From Flavobacterium sp. UGB4466 (GTDB taxonomy: Bacteria > Bacteroidota > Bacteroidia > Flavobacteriales > Flavobacteriaceae): 55,181 nucleotides of DNA. The stretch covers positions 1-55,181 of the forward strand of contig NZ_CAGKLC010000026.1 in assembly GCF_903469665.1 (NCBI RefSeq), written 5' to 3'. How positions within the stretch are numbered: the first letter of the stretch is position 1; each line of letters starts with the position of its first letter. The position numbers and the translations under genes were made by a program. Below the pieces are notes generated by a model that was not told the DNA's origin, ran no database searches, and saw nothing but the letters and a program-made list of their open reading frames with translations. Shown piece after piece: positions 23,463 to 32,745 of the stretch.

Positions 23463-24557
23463 ATGAAACAAATTAACCTGTTTGCCCTGATTCTATTGTG
23501 CAACTTTACCACAAGTACATTTGGGCAAAAAAGCAAAAAAATGGACATCATAGCCTATTATACAGGTGATGACAAGCTAATTAACGAATACGAGCTAAGT
23601 AAACTAAACCAAATCATCTTTAGTTTTTGCCATTTAAAAGAGGGCAAACTAAGCGTTGATTCGGCAAAAGATTCTACCACGATTAAACATTTGGTTTCGC
23701 TAAAAGCATCCAATCCACAATTAAAAATTATTCTTTCACTTGGTGGCTGGGGAGGTTGTGAACCTTGTTCTGCTGCATTTTCGACAGCCGAAGGAAGACT
23801 TACTTTTGCCAAATCGGTAAAAGAAGTAAGCCATTATTTTAAAGTAGACGGTTTAGATTTAGATTGGGAATATCCGGCAATTGAGGGACTGCCAGGACAT
23901 TTGTTTCAACCGGCTGACAAGCCAAATTTCACCGAACTAATCAAAATTTTACGTTCAACTTTAGGTAAAAAATACGAATTGAGCTTTGCTGCCGGAGGTT
24001 TTCAAAAAGCCTTAGACGAATCGATTGACTGGAAAAAAGTAATGCCTCTAGTAAACCGTGTAAACATTATGAGTTATGATTTAGTGAACGGATACTCAAA
24101 AGTTACCGGACACCATACGCCTTTATACAGCACTAATCCAAAAGAAGAATCTACAGACAGAGCGGTTGAATATTTATTGAAACTGGGAATTCCTGCTGAA
24201 AAACTAGTTATAGGAGGTGCTTTCTATACCAGAACCTGGAAAAACGTAGAAAACATCAACAATGGTTTGTATCAGGCAGGTGAGCATGTTCAGGGAGTTT
24301 CTTTTAAAGATTATAGCACTTTTTATACAGAAGCCAATGGATGGAAATACTTTTGGGATGAAAAAGCCAAAGCACCTCACTGGTACAATGAAAAAGAAAA
24401 AACATTTGCCACAGGAGACAATCTCGCCTCAATAAAAGCAAAAGCAGAATATGCTAAAGCTAAAAACTTAGGCGGAATCATGTTTTGGGAATTGCCTCTG
24501 GATGCCACACGTAACGGAATGGTCCATACAATTTACGACGTTAAAACCGCTAAATAA
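23463..24557 (+). CDS. Secreted GH18-family glycoside hydrolase (chitinase-like)
   Basis: The 364-residue protein has a signal peptide (about 1-21, ending STFGQ) and a TIM-barrel GH18 domain. SLGGWGG (92-98) and the catalytic motif DGLDLDWEYP with D129, D132, D134 and E136 are intact, as is the late MFWELPLD strand with the conserved Trp. The family hydrolyses chitin or other GlcNAc polymers by substrate-assisted catalysis. There is no carbohydrate-binding module and no Por-type C-terminal sorting domain, so it is probably periplasmic or envelope-bound. It stands alone between two strong terminators. Confidence 0.92.
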   Translation: MKQINLFALILLCNFTTSTFGQKSKKMDIIAYYTGDDKLINEYELSKLNQIIFSFCHLKEGKLSVDSAKDSTTIKHLVSLKASNPQLKIILSLGGWGGCEPCSAAFSTAEGRLTFAKSVKEVSHYFKVDGLDLDWEYPAIEGLPGHLFQPADKPNFTELIKILRSTLGKKYELSFAAGGFQKALDESIDWKKVMPLVNRVNIMSYDLVNGYSKVTGHHTPLYSTNPKEESTDRAVEYLLKLGIPAEKLVIGGAFYTRTWKNVENINNGLYQAGEHVQGVSFKDYSTFYTEANGWKYFWDEKAKAPHWYNEKEKTFATGDNLASIKAKAEYAKAKNLGGIMFWELPLDATRNGMVHTIYDVKTAK

Positions 24558-24576
24558 AAAACTTTACATCATAAAA

Positions 24577-24611
24577 AAAACGGCAGCTGTTCAAAAAATA
24601 GCTGCCGTTTT
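24577..24611. terminator. Bidirectional terminator between convergent genes
   Basis: AAAACGGCAGCT and AGCTGCCGTTTT form a perfect 12-bp stem with an 11-nt loop. It serves the GH18 gene and, in reverse, the gene ending at 24633. Confidence 0.9.
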
Positions 24612-24632
24612 GCTTATCGTAAAAATTTAAAA

Positions 24633-25121
24633 CTAAATTTTAACTTTACTCTTATCCAGTTCGCCTATAAAAGGAATTGTCTCCAGAATTTCAACTCTGA
24701 TTATCGTTTGTAAATACACTTCTAACTGAATGAACTTCGCTGCATTGATGGCACCTATCACTTTTTTTGCCTGCGTATAGGTTTTTGAGTATAACTTTTC
24801 ATATCCAATATGATTTCTTAAAGTTCCCTTTGCCAGCTCATCCGCTTTTTCATCGGTAAGCGTTGCATAATTCACCGCATAATCATTAATCAATTGAAAT
24901 TTCGTTTGCCCGAGGCCTTTGCGATCCGCTTCATAACTATCATAAACTTTTGCAAATGCCACAGCCTGACTATCCGATAAATTCATATACTCTTTCACGA
25001 GATCTCCTTTTGATTTTCCGTAAATGATTTGTAAAACATCCACATCCTCTTTAAATGATGATTGAGCATAAGAAGAAAATGAGACAATTGCCATAACAAG
25101 AATAAGGCCTATTTTTTTCAT
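24633..25121 (-). CDS. Exported helical protein, Spy/CpxP-like in build
   Basis: The 162-residue protein has a signal peptide (1-19, ending SSYAQ). The rest is helical with features such as YMNLSDSQAVAFAKVYDSYEADR and LTDEKADELAKG, which resemble the LTxxQ-type repeats of small periplasmic Spy/CpxP-like proteins. No firm family was recognised. The function may be envelope chaperoning or stress sensing, by resemblance only. It may form a unit with the two minus-strand genes upstream. Confidence 0.75.
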   Translation of the reverse strand: MKKIGLILVMAIVSFSSYAQSSFKEDVDVLQIIYGKSKGDLVKEYMNLSDSQAVAFAKVYDSYEADRKGLGQTKFQLINDYAVNYATLTDEKADELAKGTLRNHIGYEKLYSKTYTQAKKVIGAINAAKFIQLEVYLQTIIRVEILETIPFIGELDKSKVKI

Positions 25122-25195
25122 AGTTCTGGTTTTAAATTTGTTTCTATAAATACATCCGTTGTAAAAAATACCCCTAAGGTTCTAAAAAAGTAAGA

Positions 25196-25714
25196 CTACT
25201 TATTCTCCACCGCTTTTGGCGCTCTAATTACACCATCATAAGAAATGGACGCCCTATTGTTACTGTTGACTGAAAGCGTTGTACTTCCGTTATTGAAAAT
25301 AGTGAAAAGCAAATTATACACATCATCTTTTCCCCTAACAGTAGTTCTTAAAATGTAACTCTTCTTTTTCTTTTCGACTTTAATATCTTCCGGTGTTCCT
25401 TCAAATTTTATTCCGCCGTCTCCCCCATAGGCAACGTTGAATGCACGTCCAAAAAAAGGCAGATCACAAATAATTTTATCGCTGCTAAATCTTAAAAAAT
25501 AAATATTATAATCCAAAATAATGAGCCTTCCTCCTTGCGGATTTAATTTCTGCGCTTCAAAATCGAACTTTTTAGAATCAATCAATGCTTCCGTTTCTTT
25601 CTGTTGCTGTAAATCTTTTTCTGCCCTTAGCTCCTTCTTCGTCTTTTCCTGTGCAAAAACCGAAACATTCAAAAAACAGCACAGCAACAATAAAATGAAT
25701 AATTTAGTCTTCAT
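25196..25714 (-). CDS. DUF4251-type exported protein
   Basis: The ATG at 25714 gives 172 residues; the frame also opens at a TTG three codons earlier. A signal peptide (about 1-22, ending SVFAQ) is followed by a Lys/Glu-rich helix and a beta-rich domain with FFGRAFNVAYGGDGGIKFEG and LLFTIFNNGSTTLSVNS, as I recall for DUF4251 proteins of Bacteroidota. The function is unknown; it is likely periplasmic. Confidence 0.8.
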   Translation of the reverse strand: MKTKLFILLLLCCFLNVSVFAQEKTKKELRAEKDLQQQKETEALIDSKKFDFEAQKLNPQGGRLIILDYNIYFLRFSSDKIICDLPFFGRAFNVAYGGDGGIKFEGTPEDIKVEKKKKSYILRTTVRGKDDVYNLLFTIFNNGSTTLSVNSNNRASISYDGVIRAPKAVENK

Positions 25715-25746
25715 AAAGTGCAAATTTAAATTAAAAAAGAAGCGTA

Positions 25747-26184
25747 CTATTTTCTGGTAAATCGCATCAATGCAATGTCTCCTGAGATAAAATGCAGCGT
25801 TTTCCCTTCATCTGTAATATCATAGGATGTAATTTTGGGCAAAGTACCCATAAAAAGACGTTCCCCTTCCTGTGCTTGTGGACACATCTTTTTGGTTACA
25901 GCCATTGGACCTGTCAGATCGATTTTATGCCCCGTTACCACAAGTGCTCCGTTGAAAGAATTACATCCGTTATTTCCGGATACTCTTTTTTCAGGCAGAT
26001 TAAAATTAATGGTTGGCTTAGTATTGGGATACAAAGCGTCAAAATCAACACTTGAACCGGAGATGTAATTAAGCTCCCAGCTTCCTTCAAGTTTAGAAGC
26101 ACCGTCCCCTTTTGCTACTTTAGAACAATTACAGGAAGTGAGAACAATTCCTAAAAAAACGAAAGATAAAATACTTTTGATCAT
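25747..26184 (-). CDS. META-domain (HslJ-like) lipoprotein
   Basis: The ATG at 26184 (145 residues) gives a proper lipoprotein signal, with lipobox LTSC near residue 18. The rest is a META domain: LEGSWELNYISG, PTINFNLPEKRVSGNNGCNSFNG, GPMAVTKKMCPQ, and a final strand ending DIALMRFTRK. The fold is shared with HslJ, a heat-inducible outer-membrane protein linked to novobiocin tolerance in E. coli. The role here is unknown. Confidence 0.88.
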   Translation of the reverse strand: MIKSILSFVFLGIVLTSCNCSKVAKGDGASKLEGSWELNYISGSSVDFDALYPNTKPTINFNLPEKRVSGNNGCNSFNGALVVTGHKIDLTGPMAVTKKMCPQAQEGERLFMGTLPKITSYDITDEGKTLHFISGDIALMRFTRK

Positions 26185-26392
26185 AATATTTAAAATTAAG
26201 TTAAAAATAAAACCATTGATTTTCAAGTAAATAAATTCATAATTACACGAATTTACGCAATATTTTTTGGTTCATCAGCTAAAGTTGCTTTAAATTCCGA
26301 TCCATAGTTTTAGTTTTTTTTAACGATCGGCACTAATCCATGTCAGTATTTTATGTTAATTTTACTTAAACTATAATAATAAAGACTCTTCT

Positions 26393-26920
26393 ATGAAAAA
26401 AATAATCGTTTCTTTCGCCATAATTACAGCTTTAATCATTGGCTGTAAAACCAGTACAAAATCAAATGATGCCAAAACCTTAAGGGTAGCTTTAGAGCCA
26501 AAAAGCAAAAGTACAGTAGCAGGAACAGCCACTTTTACCGAGAGAAAAGGAAAAGTAACTTTTGCTGCAAAAATAACGGGTTTACAGCCGGGAGTACATG
26601 CAATTCACATTCATGAAAAGGCAGATTGTAGTGCTGCAGACGGAAGTTCGGCCGGAGGACACTGGAATCCAACTTTTAAAAAACATGGAAAATGGGGTGT
26701 TGCCGAGTACCACAAAGGAGATATCGGAAACTTTACCGCTGATGCAAATGGTAACGGGACTATAACACTAACTACTGATGAATGGTGCATTGGCTGCGGA
26801 GATGAAAGTAAAGATATACTGGGAAAAGGATTAATTGTTCATCAGGGATCTGATGATTTCACCACACAGCCTACAGGAAATGCGGGCGGAAGAGTTGCCT
26901 GCGCCGGAATCATTAAATAA
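26393..26920 (+). CDS. sodC: Cu/Zn superoxide dismutase lipoprotein
   Basis: The 175-residue protein has a lipobox (IIGC, C18) and a SodC domain. Metal ligands are visible: H72 and H74 in AIHIHEKADC, H90 in GGHWNP, H107 and D110 in YHKGDIGN, and H150 in LIVHQGSDD. Disulphide cysteines C79 and C170 (GRVACAG) are present. It removes superoxide in the periplasm or at the envelope. VHQGSDD replaces the more usual VHAGxDD, which should be tolerated. It is monocistronic in appearance. Confidence 0.94.
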   Translation: MKKIIVSFAIITALIIGCKTSTKSNDAKTLRVALEPKSKSTVAGTATFTERKGKVTFAAKITGLQPGVHAIHIHEKADCSAADGSSAGGHWNPTFKKHGKWGVAEYHKGDIGNFTADANGNGTITLTTDEWCIGCGDESKDILGKGLIVHQGSDDFTTQPTGNAGGRVACAGIIK

Positions 26921-27036
26921 AAAACATAAAACAGTAATAACCACTACATTTTCACAAAATCTAGTGGTTATTTCATTTTAAATTTACACTAAAACAAGAA
27001 AAAGATATAGCTTTGCAGCTATAAATTATAAAGTTA

Positions 27037-28239
27037 ATGATCAACCCATCGGCACCAGGCTGGATAGATAAGTTTTTTAGCGAACAAAAGTTTTCAGAAG
27101 CTATTCCTTTTGAGACTGCTGAGTCGTTTTACCATAAAGTCAGAGAAACCGGTTTTATTTACGGCCACATCATCGCTATAGATTCTCAGATTCCAATCCC
27201 TATAAAAGGCTGGTTCAAAACCGAAATCTCCAAAGTAGCTTTATTAAATACTTTATATGGTGTTTTTTGTTTGGAAAAAAGAAGCTCTGAACCTAATAAT
27301 TTTATTTCTGAAGTTTTAAAATTCTATAAGGAAATGAGTCCGGAAGGTTTTAATATATTTAAAATTCTGCTTCCAAAGGACACTCCTTCCCTTTCTTTAG
27401 AAAACATTATAGATCAGCGCGTTCAGACGAATGACAGTATTATCAGTAAAAACTTTTCGCACTTAGTAACCAATGCGCTTTTGTTTATTGATGTCCTGGC
27501 TTTCAGACAATATTTAGAACACGGAACAATTCCTGAAAAATACTTAAAACGAATCGAAGAAACCGTTATGGGTATTGTGGCTCTGGCTTTAAAAACCAAA
27601 ACCATAAAATCTCAGCACGACGATTTACTGATTAAACTTTTTGAAGCTTCCATCCGATACTCCAAATTTTCAAAAGTTACGGTTGATACTTTAGAAACTT
27701 TACAATTGGACTATTACAACTATAAACTGGAACACTACTATTTGATCGATATGGCCGGAATGGCTTTATGGAGCGATGGAGTTGTCGAAAATGAAGAGGC
27801 CTACTTTTTGTACTCTTTAGGATCGATGATGGGAATTTCTGATGCTTTTGTAACCAAAAGTATTGAAACCACCAACACGTTCATCACTACTCACAAAAAG
27901 AAGATTCCTTATTTTAATTACTCCAATCCTGTAAAACACTTTTACGACCAAATGACCCACAGTGTGGTAAAGCTGATTGTAAGAAACAAAAACAGATTAG
28001 TGAAGGAAATCATTCAAAGCAAAGAGTTAATGGTTCTGCTGGCTTATTCCACCACCAGAGATCTGGATGCTAAAGAAAAGAAAAAGGTGAAAAAACAACT
28101 TTTAGACATCTGTAAAACGATTCCGTCACTCACCATCTTTTTACTGCCCGGAGGAAGTTTATTATTACCAATTCTTATCAAATTTATTCCAACTTTACTC
28201 CCGTCTGCTTTTAATGAAAACCTGGACGAAAACGAATAA
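27037..28239 (+). CDS. LETM1-related protein
   Basis: The 400-residue protein has a TerB-like helical middle (about 230-290, WSDGVVENEEAYFLYSLGSMMGIS). The C-terminal segment carries the LETM1-like signature KKKVKKQLLDICKTIPSL followed by a hydrophobic stretch (ILPGGSLLLPILIKFIPTLLPSAF-like, residues about 365-392). In Flavobacteria such proteins are named LETM1-related biofilm-associated proteins. The molecular role is not established; a membrane-associated ion or envelope function is possible. It is transcribed alone, with its own terminator. Confidence 0.85.
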   Translation: MINPSAPGWIDKFFSEQKFSEAIPFETAESFYHKVRETGFIYGHIIAIDSQIPIPIKGWFKTEISKVALLNTLYGVFCLEKRSSEPNNFISEVLKFYKEMSPEGFNIFKILLPKDTPSLSLENIIDQRVQTNDSIISKNFSHLVTNALLFIDVLAFRQYLEHGTIPEKYLKRIEETVMGIVALALKTKTIKSQHDDLLIKLFEASIRYSKFSKVTVDTLETLQLDYYNYKLEHYYLIDMAGMALWSDGVVENEEAYFLYSLGSMMGISDAFVTKSIETTNTFITTHKKKIPYFNYSNPVKHFYDQMTHSVVKLIVRNKNRLVKEIIQSKELMVLLAYSTTRDLDAKEKKKVKKQLLDICKTIPSLTIFLLPGGSLLLPILIKFIPTLLPSAFNENLDENE

Positions 28240-28242
28240 AAA

Positions 28243-28265
28243 AAATCGCCCTTTTGAGGCGATTT
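28243..28265 (+). terminator. Terminator between LETM1-related and carbonic anhydrase genes
   Basis: AAATCGCC pairs with GGCGATTT around a 7-nt loop, with A- and T-runs outside. It works in both directions for the convergent pair. Confidence 0.85.
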
Positions 28266-28275
28266 CTTTTTTATA

Positions 28276-28911
28276 TTATAGATCTAACTGATAAACTTCA
28301 TCAAGCTCCTCATTTGAAGCAATATTCACATTTAAATCGGTTACAAAACCGGAATTTAAACCGTAAACCCATCCGTGAAGCATCAAATCCTGTCCGTTTT
28401 TCCAGGCTCCCTGAACGATAGATGTTTTAGCTAAATTGTAAACCTGCTCTTTTGCATTGATTTCAACAAAAGCATTGAAACGTTCTGTCTCATCTTCAAT
28501 TGAATTCAGGTACTTATCGTGTAGACGGTATTCATCTTTAATGTGACGAATCCAGTTGTCGATAATTCCAACAGACTGATTCCCCATAGCAGCTTTAACA
28601 CCACCACAGCCGTAATGTCCGCAAACAATAACATGTTTTACTTTCAATACATTTACCGCATAATCTAAAACACTCAACATATTCATATCAGAGTGTACTA
28701 CCATATTAGCAATATTACGGTGTACAAAAACTTCACCCGGTTTAGCTCCAATAATTTCATTTGCCGGAACACGACTGTCTGAACATCCAATCCACAATAA
28801 TGGCGGTGTTTGTCCTTTTGCAAGATCCGCAAAATAATTAGGATCTAATGCTAATGATTTTTCAACCCACTGCCTGTTATTTTCAAGTAACTGCTTATAA
28901 AACTCTCTCAT
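28276..28911 (-). CDS. Beta-class carbonic anhydrase
   Basis: The 211-residue enzyme interconverts CO2 and bicarbonate. The zinc site is complete: C43, H99 and C102 (CGHYGCGG), with the D45/R47 dyad in CSDSRVP. EVFVHRNIAN is also conserved. It is cytosolic with no signal peptide. It lies downstream of the SulP transporter gene (29029-30681) on the same strand, 117 bp apart. This suggests coupling between bicarbonate transport and hydration. Confidence 0.96.
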   Translation of the reverse strand: MREFYKQLLENNRQWVEKSLALDPNYFADLAKGQTPPLLWIGCSDSRVPANEIIGAKPGEVFVHRNIANMVVHSDMNMLSVLDYAVNVLKVKHVIVCGHYGCGGVKAAMGNQSVGIIDNWIRHIKDEYRLHDKYLNSIEDETERFNAFVEINAKEQVYNLAKTSIVQGAWKNGQDLMLHGWVYGLNSGFVTDLNVNIASNEELDEVYQLDL

Positions 28912-29028
28912 TTTTTTTGTTTTTTGTATGGTAATCCCGTTTGCTAAAATCTACTAAAAAAAACTTCTCGTAAAGTTATCTAATTTTAATACTTCTCACA
29001 ATCAAGAAATACCTTAATTAATTATAAT

Positions 29029-30681
29029 TTATTTAAAATTCTCTTTTACCTTTTCTTTTTGAACTAAAGTTCTTTTCGCAACATCATAATAATGCTCTAT
29101 TGATACATGATTATTAATGTCCGGTGAATTCTCCAGTTCATATGCTTTCTTGAATCCTTTAAGCTTTACTTTAATATTTTCGTCAATGGCTCGTGTCTCT
29201 TTAAACTCACGGATCAAATCTAAAACATCATGGGCAATATACTCTGTATCTGCAGCATTGATAATTACTTTAGAGTTTTCCGGAATTTCACTTAAAGTCG
29301 ACTTAATCGCAGCCTTATTCAAAAATGAAACTTCCTGTGCTAAATCGATATGGATGACATCACCATCTTCGTATTCTTCTTTTTTGAAACTGTACGCTCT
29401 TTTCAGATTTCCTCTCAATACAAAAATAATACTGATAACAATTCCTAAAGCAACTCCTTTAAGTAAATCTGTTGCTACAACAAATACTAAAGTAGCAATA
29501 AACGGTACGAACTGATATTTTCCTTTTTCCCAGAAATGTTTGAAAGTTGCAGGTTTCGCCAGTTTATATCCTACTAAAATTAAAACCGTTGCTAAAGTTG
29601 CCAATGGTATTTTGTTTAATAATGCCGGAATAGACAAAACACTAATTAGCAAAAGCACCCCATGAATAATGGCGGACATTTTTGATTTTGCTCCTGCATT
29701 ATTATTGGCAGATGATCTTACCACAACGGATGTCATCGGCAAACCGCCCAAAAGCGAACTTATTACATTACCAATTCCCTGCGCTCTAAGCTCAACATTG
29801 GTATCGGTATAACGTTTTTGAACATCCATTCTGTCAGACGCCTCTATACACAGCAACGTCTCAATAGAGGCAACTATCGCGATTGTAATTGCCACCACCC
29901 AAACTTGCGGGTTTGTAACCGCAGCAAAATTGGGCAAAATTATGATTGATTTAAACTCATCAAAAGATTTCGGAACCGGCAAAGAAACTAAGTGCTCATT
30001 TGCAATTGCCAGTGAACTTCCTGTTGAAGTAAAAAACTCATTTAAAATTATTCCGATAATAACGGCAACAAGTGCTCCCGGAATTAATTTCATTCTTTTT
30101 AAGAAGGGAACTTTCTCCCACGAAATTAAAATCACGAAAGAAACAAGTGAAACCACAACCGCTCCTAAGTGTATGTGATTTAAAACATCAAATAGAAAAG
30201 AAAAAGAGTTGCTTCCGTCATTTTGAATAAATGCCTGATCTCCTTCAAAATCGGCATCGTAACCAAAAGCATGGGGTAATTGTTTCAGAATAATAATAAT
30301 TCCGATACCGGCCAACATTCCTTCAATAACGTTGGTAGGAAAATAATTGGAGATACTTCCGGCCTTTAAAAATCCTAATGCTAATTGAATTAATCCAGCA
30401 ATAAAAACAGACATTAAAAACACATCGAAAGCACCTAAATCTGTAATAGCGGTTAAAATGATAGCGGTCAGTCCAGCCGCTGGTCCGGAGACACTAATAT
30501 GAGACTGGCTTAAGTAACCTACCACAATACCTCCAACAACACCTGCGATAATTCCCGAAAATAAAGGTGCTCCGGAAGCCATTGCAATACCTAAACACAA
30601 TGGAAGAGCTACCAAGAAAACCACTAAACCTGAAGCAAAATCAGATTTAAGGTTGGCAAAAAGATTGATTTTTTTTGTCAT
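29029..30681 (-). CDS. SulP-family anion transporter (bicarbonate/sulphate) with STAS domain
   Basis: The 550-residue protein has 10-12 membrane helices (about 12-420) and the SulP signatures SGPAAGLTAIILTAI near residue 65 and LLCIEASDRMDVQKRYTDTN near 280-300. A cytoplasmic STAS-type domain follows (about 430-520, EVSFLNKAAIKSTLSEIPENSKVIINAADTEYI). Anion specificity cannot be read from the sequence, but the carbonic anhydrase next door favours bicarbonate. It is probably co-transcribed with that gene. Confidence 0.93.
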   Translation of the reverse strand: MTKKINLFANLKSDFASGLVVFLVALPLCLGIAMASGAPLFSGIIAGVVGGIVVGYLSQSHISVSGPAAGLTAIILTAITDLGAFDVFLMSVFIAGLIQLALGFLKAGSISNYFPTNVIEGMLAGIGIIIILKQLPHAFGYDADFEGDQAFIQNDGSNSFSFLFDVLNHIHLGAVVVSLVSFVILISWEKVPFLKRMKLIPGALVAVIIGIILNEFFTSTGSSLAIANEHLVSLPVPKSFDEFKSIIILPNFAAVTNPQVWVVAITIAIVASIETLLCIEASDRMDVQKRYTDTNVELRAQGIGNVISSLLGGLPMTSVVVRSSANNNAGAKSKMSAIIHGVLLLISVLSIPALLNKIPLATLATVLILVGYKLAKPATFKHFWEKGKYQFVPFIATLVFVVATDLLKGVALGIVISIIFVLRGNLKRAYSFKKEEYEDGDVIHIDLAQEVSFLNKAAIKSTLSEIPENSKVIINAADTEYIAHDVLDLIREFKETRAIDENIKVKLKGFKKAYELENSPDINNHVSIEHYYDVAKRTLVQKEKVKENFK

Positions 30682-30761
30682 AGCACAATACTAAAAAAAT
30701 TATTCATTAAAGACTTACTGCAATTATCAAAATGCAGTTCAATTCAAAATAATCGGAAGTA

Positions 30762-31046
30762 TTATGCCAAGTTAGGAGGTGGAGCAAAAATGCTCGGAGA
30801 AATATTGTCTAATTTTACAATATTCTCAGACACAATGGTCTTTTTTTCAATATAAACTGGCATAACAACTTCATGTTGAAGTATTGCCGGATAAACAGCA
30901 GCCTTAAGTTCTTTATGTGAATGTTCCTCTTCAGAAAAACTGAAAAATATCGACGCATCGTTGCTTTTCTTCATTACCGTCACAATAGTTGGGGTAGATA
31001 AGAAGGCAATAAAGATGAATAATAATATGCGAGCGACTAATTTCAT
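30762..31046 (-). CDS. Small membrane-anchored hypothetical protein
   Basis: The 94-residue protein has an N-terminal hydrophobic segment (about 5-24, signal anchor or uncleaved signal) and a short periplasmic part with EEEHSHKELKA and a Pro-rich end (FAPPPNLA). No family was recognised. It lies between the SulP gene and dps on the same strand. Size and context support a real gene of unknown function. Confidence 0.65.
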   Translation of the reverse strand: MKLVARILLFIFIAFLSTPTIVTVMKKSNDASIFFSFSEEEHSHKELKAAVYPAILQHEVVMPVYIEKKTIVSENIVKLDNISPSIFAPPPNLA

Positions 31047-31179
31047 TGGAACAAAAATAGTGTTAAACAGCTAAAATCAAAGCGAGAGGCCAAAAAATTT
31101 AAACAAATTTAACAATCATAAAAAACAGAATGGCCAAACCCGACCATTCCGCTATAGTAATCACTTTAGAAACAACACA

Positions 31180-31659
31180 TTAAAGCTCTTCTTCAAGCCA
31201 TGCATTCATCATCCAAATTGTTTTTTCCTGCTCTGCAATGAAGTCACTCATCATCGAATTTGTCCCTTCATCGTTAATTTCATCCGATTGTTTTAAAATT
31301 CCTCTTTCGATTTTCAATAAATCCGTTAAAGAGCTCACAATTAAATGAACCGCTTTTTCATCATTTGAAATGTTCTTTCCGACAGCTAATTTGTTATTTT
31401 TAATGTAATCTTCAAAAGTATGTAAAGGAGTTCCGCCGATAGTTAAAACCCTTTCTGCAATCAAATCAATTTTCAATTGGGAATCTGTGTACAATTCTTC
31501 AAACTTTACATGCAAATCAAAAAAACGTTTCCCACGAATATTCCAATGCAACCCCCTTAAATTCTGGTAATATACCTGAAAATTTGACAACAGAACATTT
31601 AATTCTTTCACTAACAATTCTGACTCCTTTACCGGTAAACCTAAAATATTTGTTTTCAT
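31180..31659 (-). CDS. dps: Dps-family DNA-protecting ferritin-like protein
   Basis: The 159-residue start at 31659 (MKTNILGLPVKESE) matches the usual N-terminus; an ATG three codons upstream (31668) is also possible. The ferroxidase-site segments are visible: NLRGLHWNIRGKRFFDLHVKFEELYTD with the His and Asp/Glu ligands, and DLIAERVLTIGG. Dps forms dodecamers that bind DNA and store iron using peroxide. It is divergent from oxyR (31767), which very likely controls it. Confidence 0.94.
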   Translation of the reverse strand: MKTNILGLPVKESELLVKELNVLLSNFQVYYQNLRGLHWNIRGKRFFDLHVKFEELYTDSQLKIDLIAERVLTIGGTPLHTFEDYIKNNKLAVGKNISNDEKAVHLIVSSLTDLLKIERGILKQSDEINDEGTNSMMSDFIAEQEKTIWMMNAWLEEEL

Positions 31660-31686
31660 AGTTCTCATTTTATAATGTGATTACTA

Positions 31687-31694
31687 CAAATTTA
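31687..31694 (-). promoter_or_regulatory. -7 box TAAATTTG for dps
   Basis: A perfect TAnnTTTG match on the minus strand 27 bp before the dps ATG, in the shared dps-oxyR intergenic region. Confidence 0.5.
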
Positions 31695-31738
31695 AAATAA
31701 GTTCTCTGAAAATAATATAAAAAAAAATTATATTTCCT

Positions 31739-31746
31739 TATTTTTG
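31739..31746 (+). promoter_or_regulatory. -7 box TATTTTTG for oxyR
   Basis: A perfect TAnnTTTG match 20 bp before the oxyR ATG at 31767. The dps and oxyR -7 boxes are 44 bp apart, so one OxyR site could influence both. Confidence 0.5.
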
Positions 31747-31766
31747 CATCAAAAATTACTATCAAG

Positions 31767-32711
31767 ATGACTATAACTCAATTGCAATATGTATTAGCCG
31801 TTGCCGAGCATAAAAATTTTACCCTTGCTGCCGAAAAATGTTTCGTTACCCAGCCTACACTGAGTATGCAGATTCAAAAGATCGAGGAAGAACTTAGCAT
31901 TCAAATTTTTGACAGAAGTAAAAAACCCATTCAACTTACAGATATTGGTCAGAAAATTGTAAACCAGGCCAAGAATATTGTAAATGAAGCTGATCGTATT
32001 AAGGATATTGTAGAACAGCAAAAAGGTTTTATCGGAGGAGAATTCCGTCTGGGAATTATTCCAACCATTATGCCAACGCTTTTACCAATGTTTCTAAACA
32101 ATTTCATCAAGAAATACCCAAAAGTAAAACTCTTAATCGAAGAGCTTAACACGGATGAAATTATCCTGAAGTTAAAAAATGGTCATTTGGATGCTGCTAT
32201 TGCCGCAACTCCGCTTGAAGATGAAAAAATAAAAGAAATCGTTTTGTACTTTGAACCTTTTGTGGCTTATATACCGGAACATCATGCCAGTTTTCAAAAA
32301 GAGGAAATTGAAGTTGCCGACTTAAACATCAACGAAATCCTGTTGCTTCAGGACGGACATTGTTTTAGAGACGGAATTTTAAATTTGTGTAAAAATGCCA
32401 GCGACCTTGATCAGAATAATTTTCAGATACAAAGCGGAAGTTTTGAGACCCTGATAAAATTAGCCGACGAAGGGTTGGGCACAACACTACTTCCGTACTT
32501 GCACACCTTAGACTTAAAAGATTCCGACAAACAGAAACTGCGTAACTTTAAGGAACCAAAACCTGCTCGTGAGGTAAGCTTGATTTACCCGAAGAGCGAA
32601 TTAAAAATACAAATCATTGACGCCCTAAGATCTACAATTGCAGGAGTTGTTAAAGGAGCAATTGTTTTTCAGAACGTTCAGATCATCAGTCCGCTACAAC
32701 AAAAGAAATAA
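31767..32711 (+). CDS. oxyR: OxyR-type hydrogen-peroxide-sensing LysR regulator
   Basis: The 314-residue LysR protein has an N-terminal winged helix-turn-helix (2-60, FTLAAEKCFVTQPTLSMQI) and a substrate-binding-like domain. The redox pair is at C199 and C208 (DGHCFRDGILNLC), the same numbering as in E. coli OxyR, where these cysteines form the peroxide-induced disulphide. Divergent dps is its likely main local target. Confidence 0.95.
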   Translation: MTITQLQYVLAVAEHKNFTLAAEKCFVTQPTLSMQIQKIEEELSIQIFDRSKKPIQLTDIGQKIVNQAKNIVNEADRIKDIVEQQKGFIGGEFRLGIIPTIMPTLLPMFLNNFIKKYPKVKLLIEELNTDEIILKLKNGHLDAAIAATPLEDEKIKEIVLYFEPFVAYIPEHHASFQKEEIEVADLNINEILLLQDGHCFRDGILNLCKNASDLDQNNFQIQSGSFETLIKLADEGLGTTLLPYLHTLDLKDSDKQKLRNFKEPKPAREVSLIYPKSELKIQIIDALRSTIAGVVKGAIVFQNVQIISPLQQKK

Positions 32712-32717
32712 AAATAA

Positions 32718-32742
32718 AAAAGGAGCCAATTTGGCTCCTTTT
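32718..32742. terminator. Bidirectional terminator after oxyR
   Basis: AAAAGGAGCC and GGCTCCTTTT form a 10-bp stem around a 5-nt loop, between the convergent oxyR and the small gene ending at 32746. Confidence 0.9.
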
Positions 32743-32745
32743 CTT

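Noticed and set aside
29117..29515. Plus-strand frame of 132 codons within the SulP gene
   Set aside because: Antisense shadow of a clear membrane transporter; the hydrophobic pattern mirrors the real gene.
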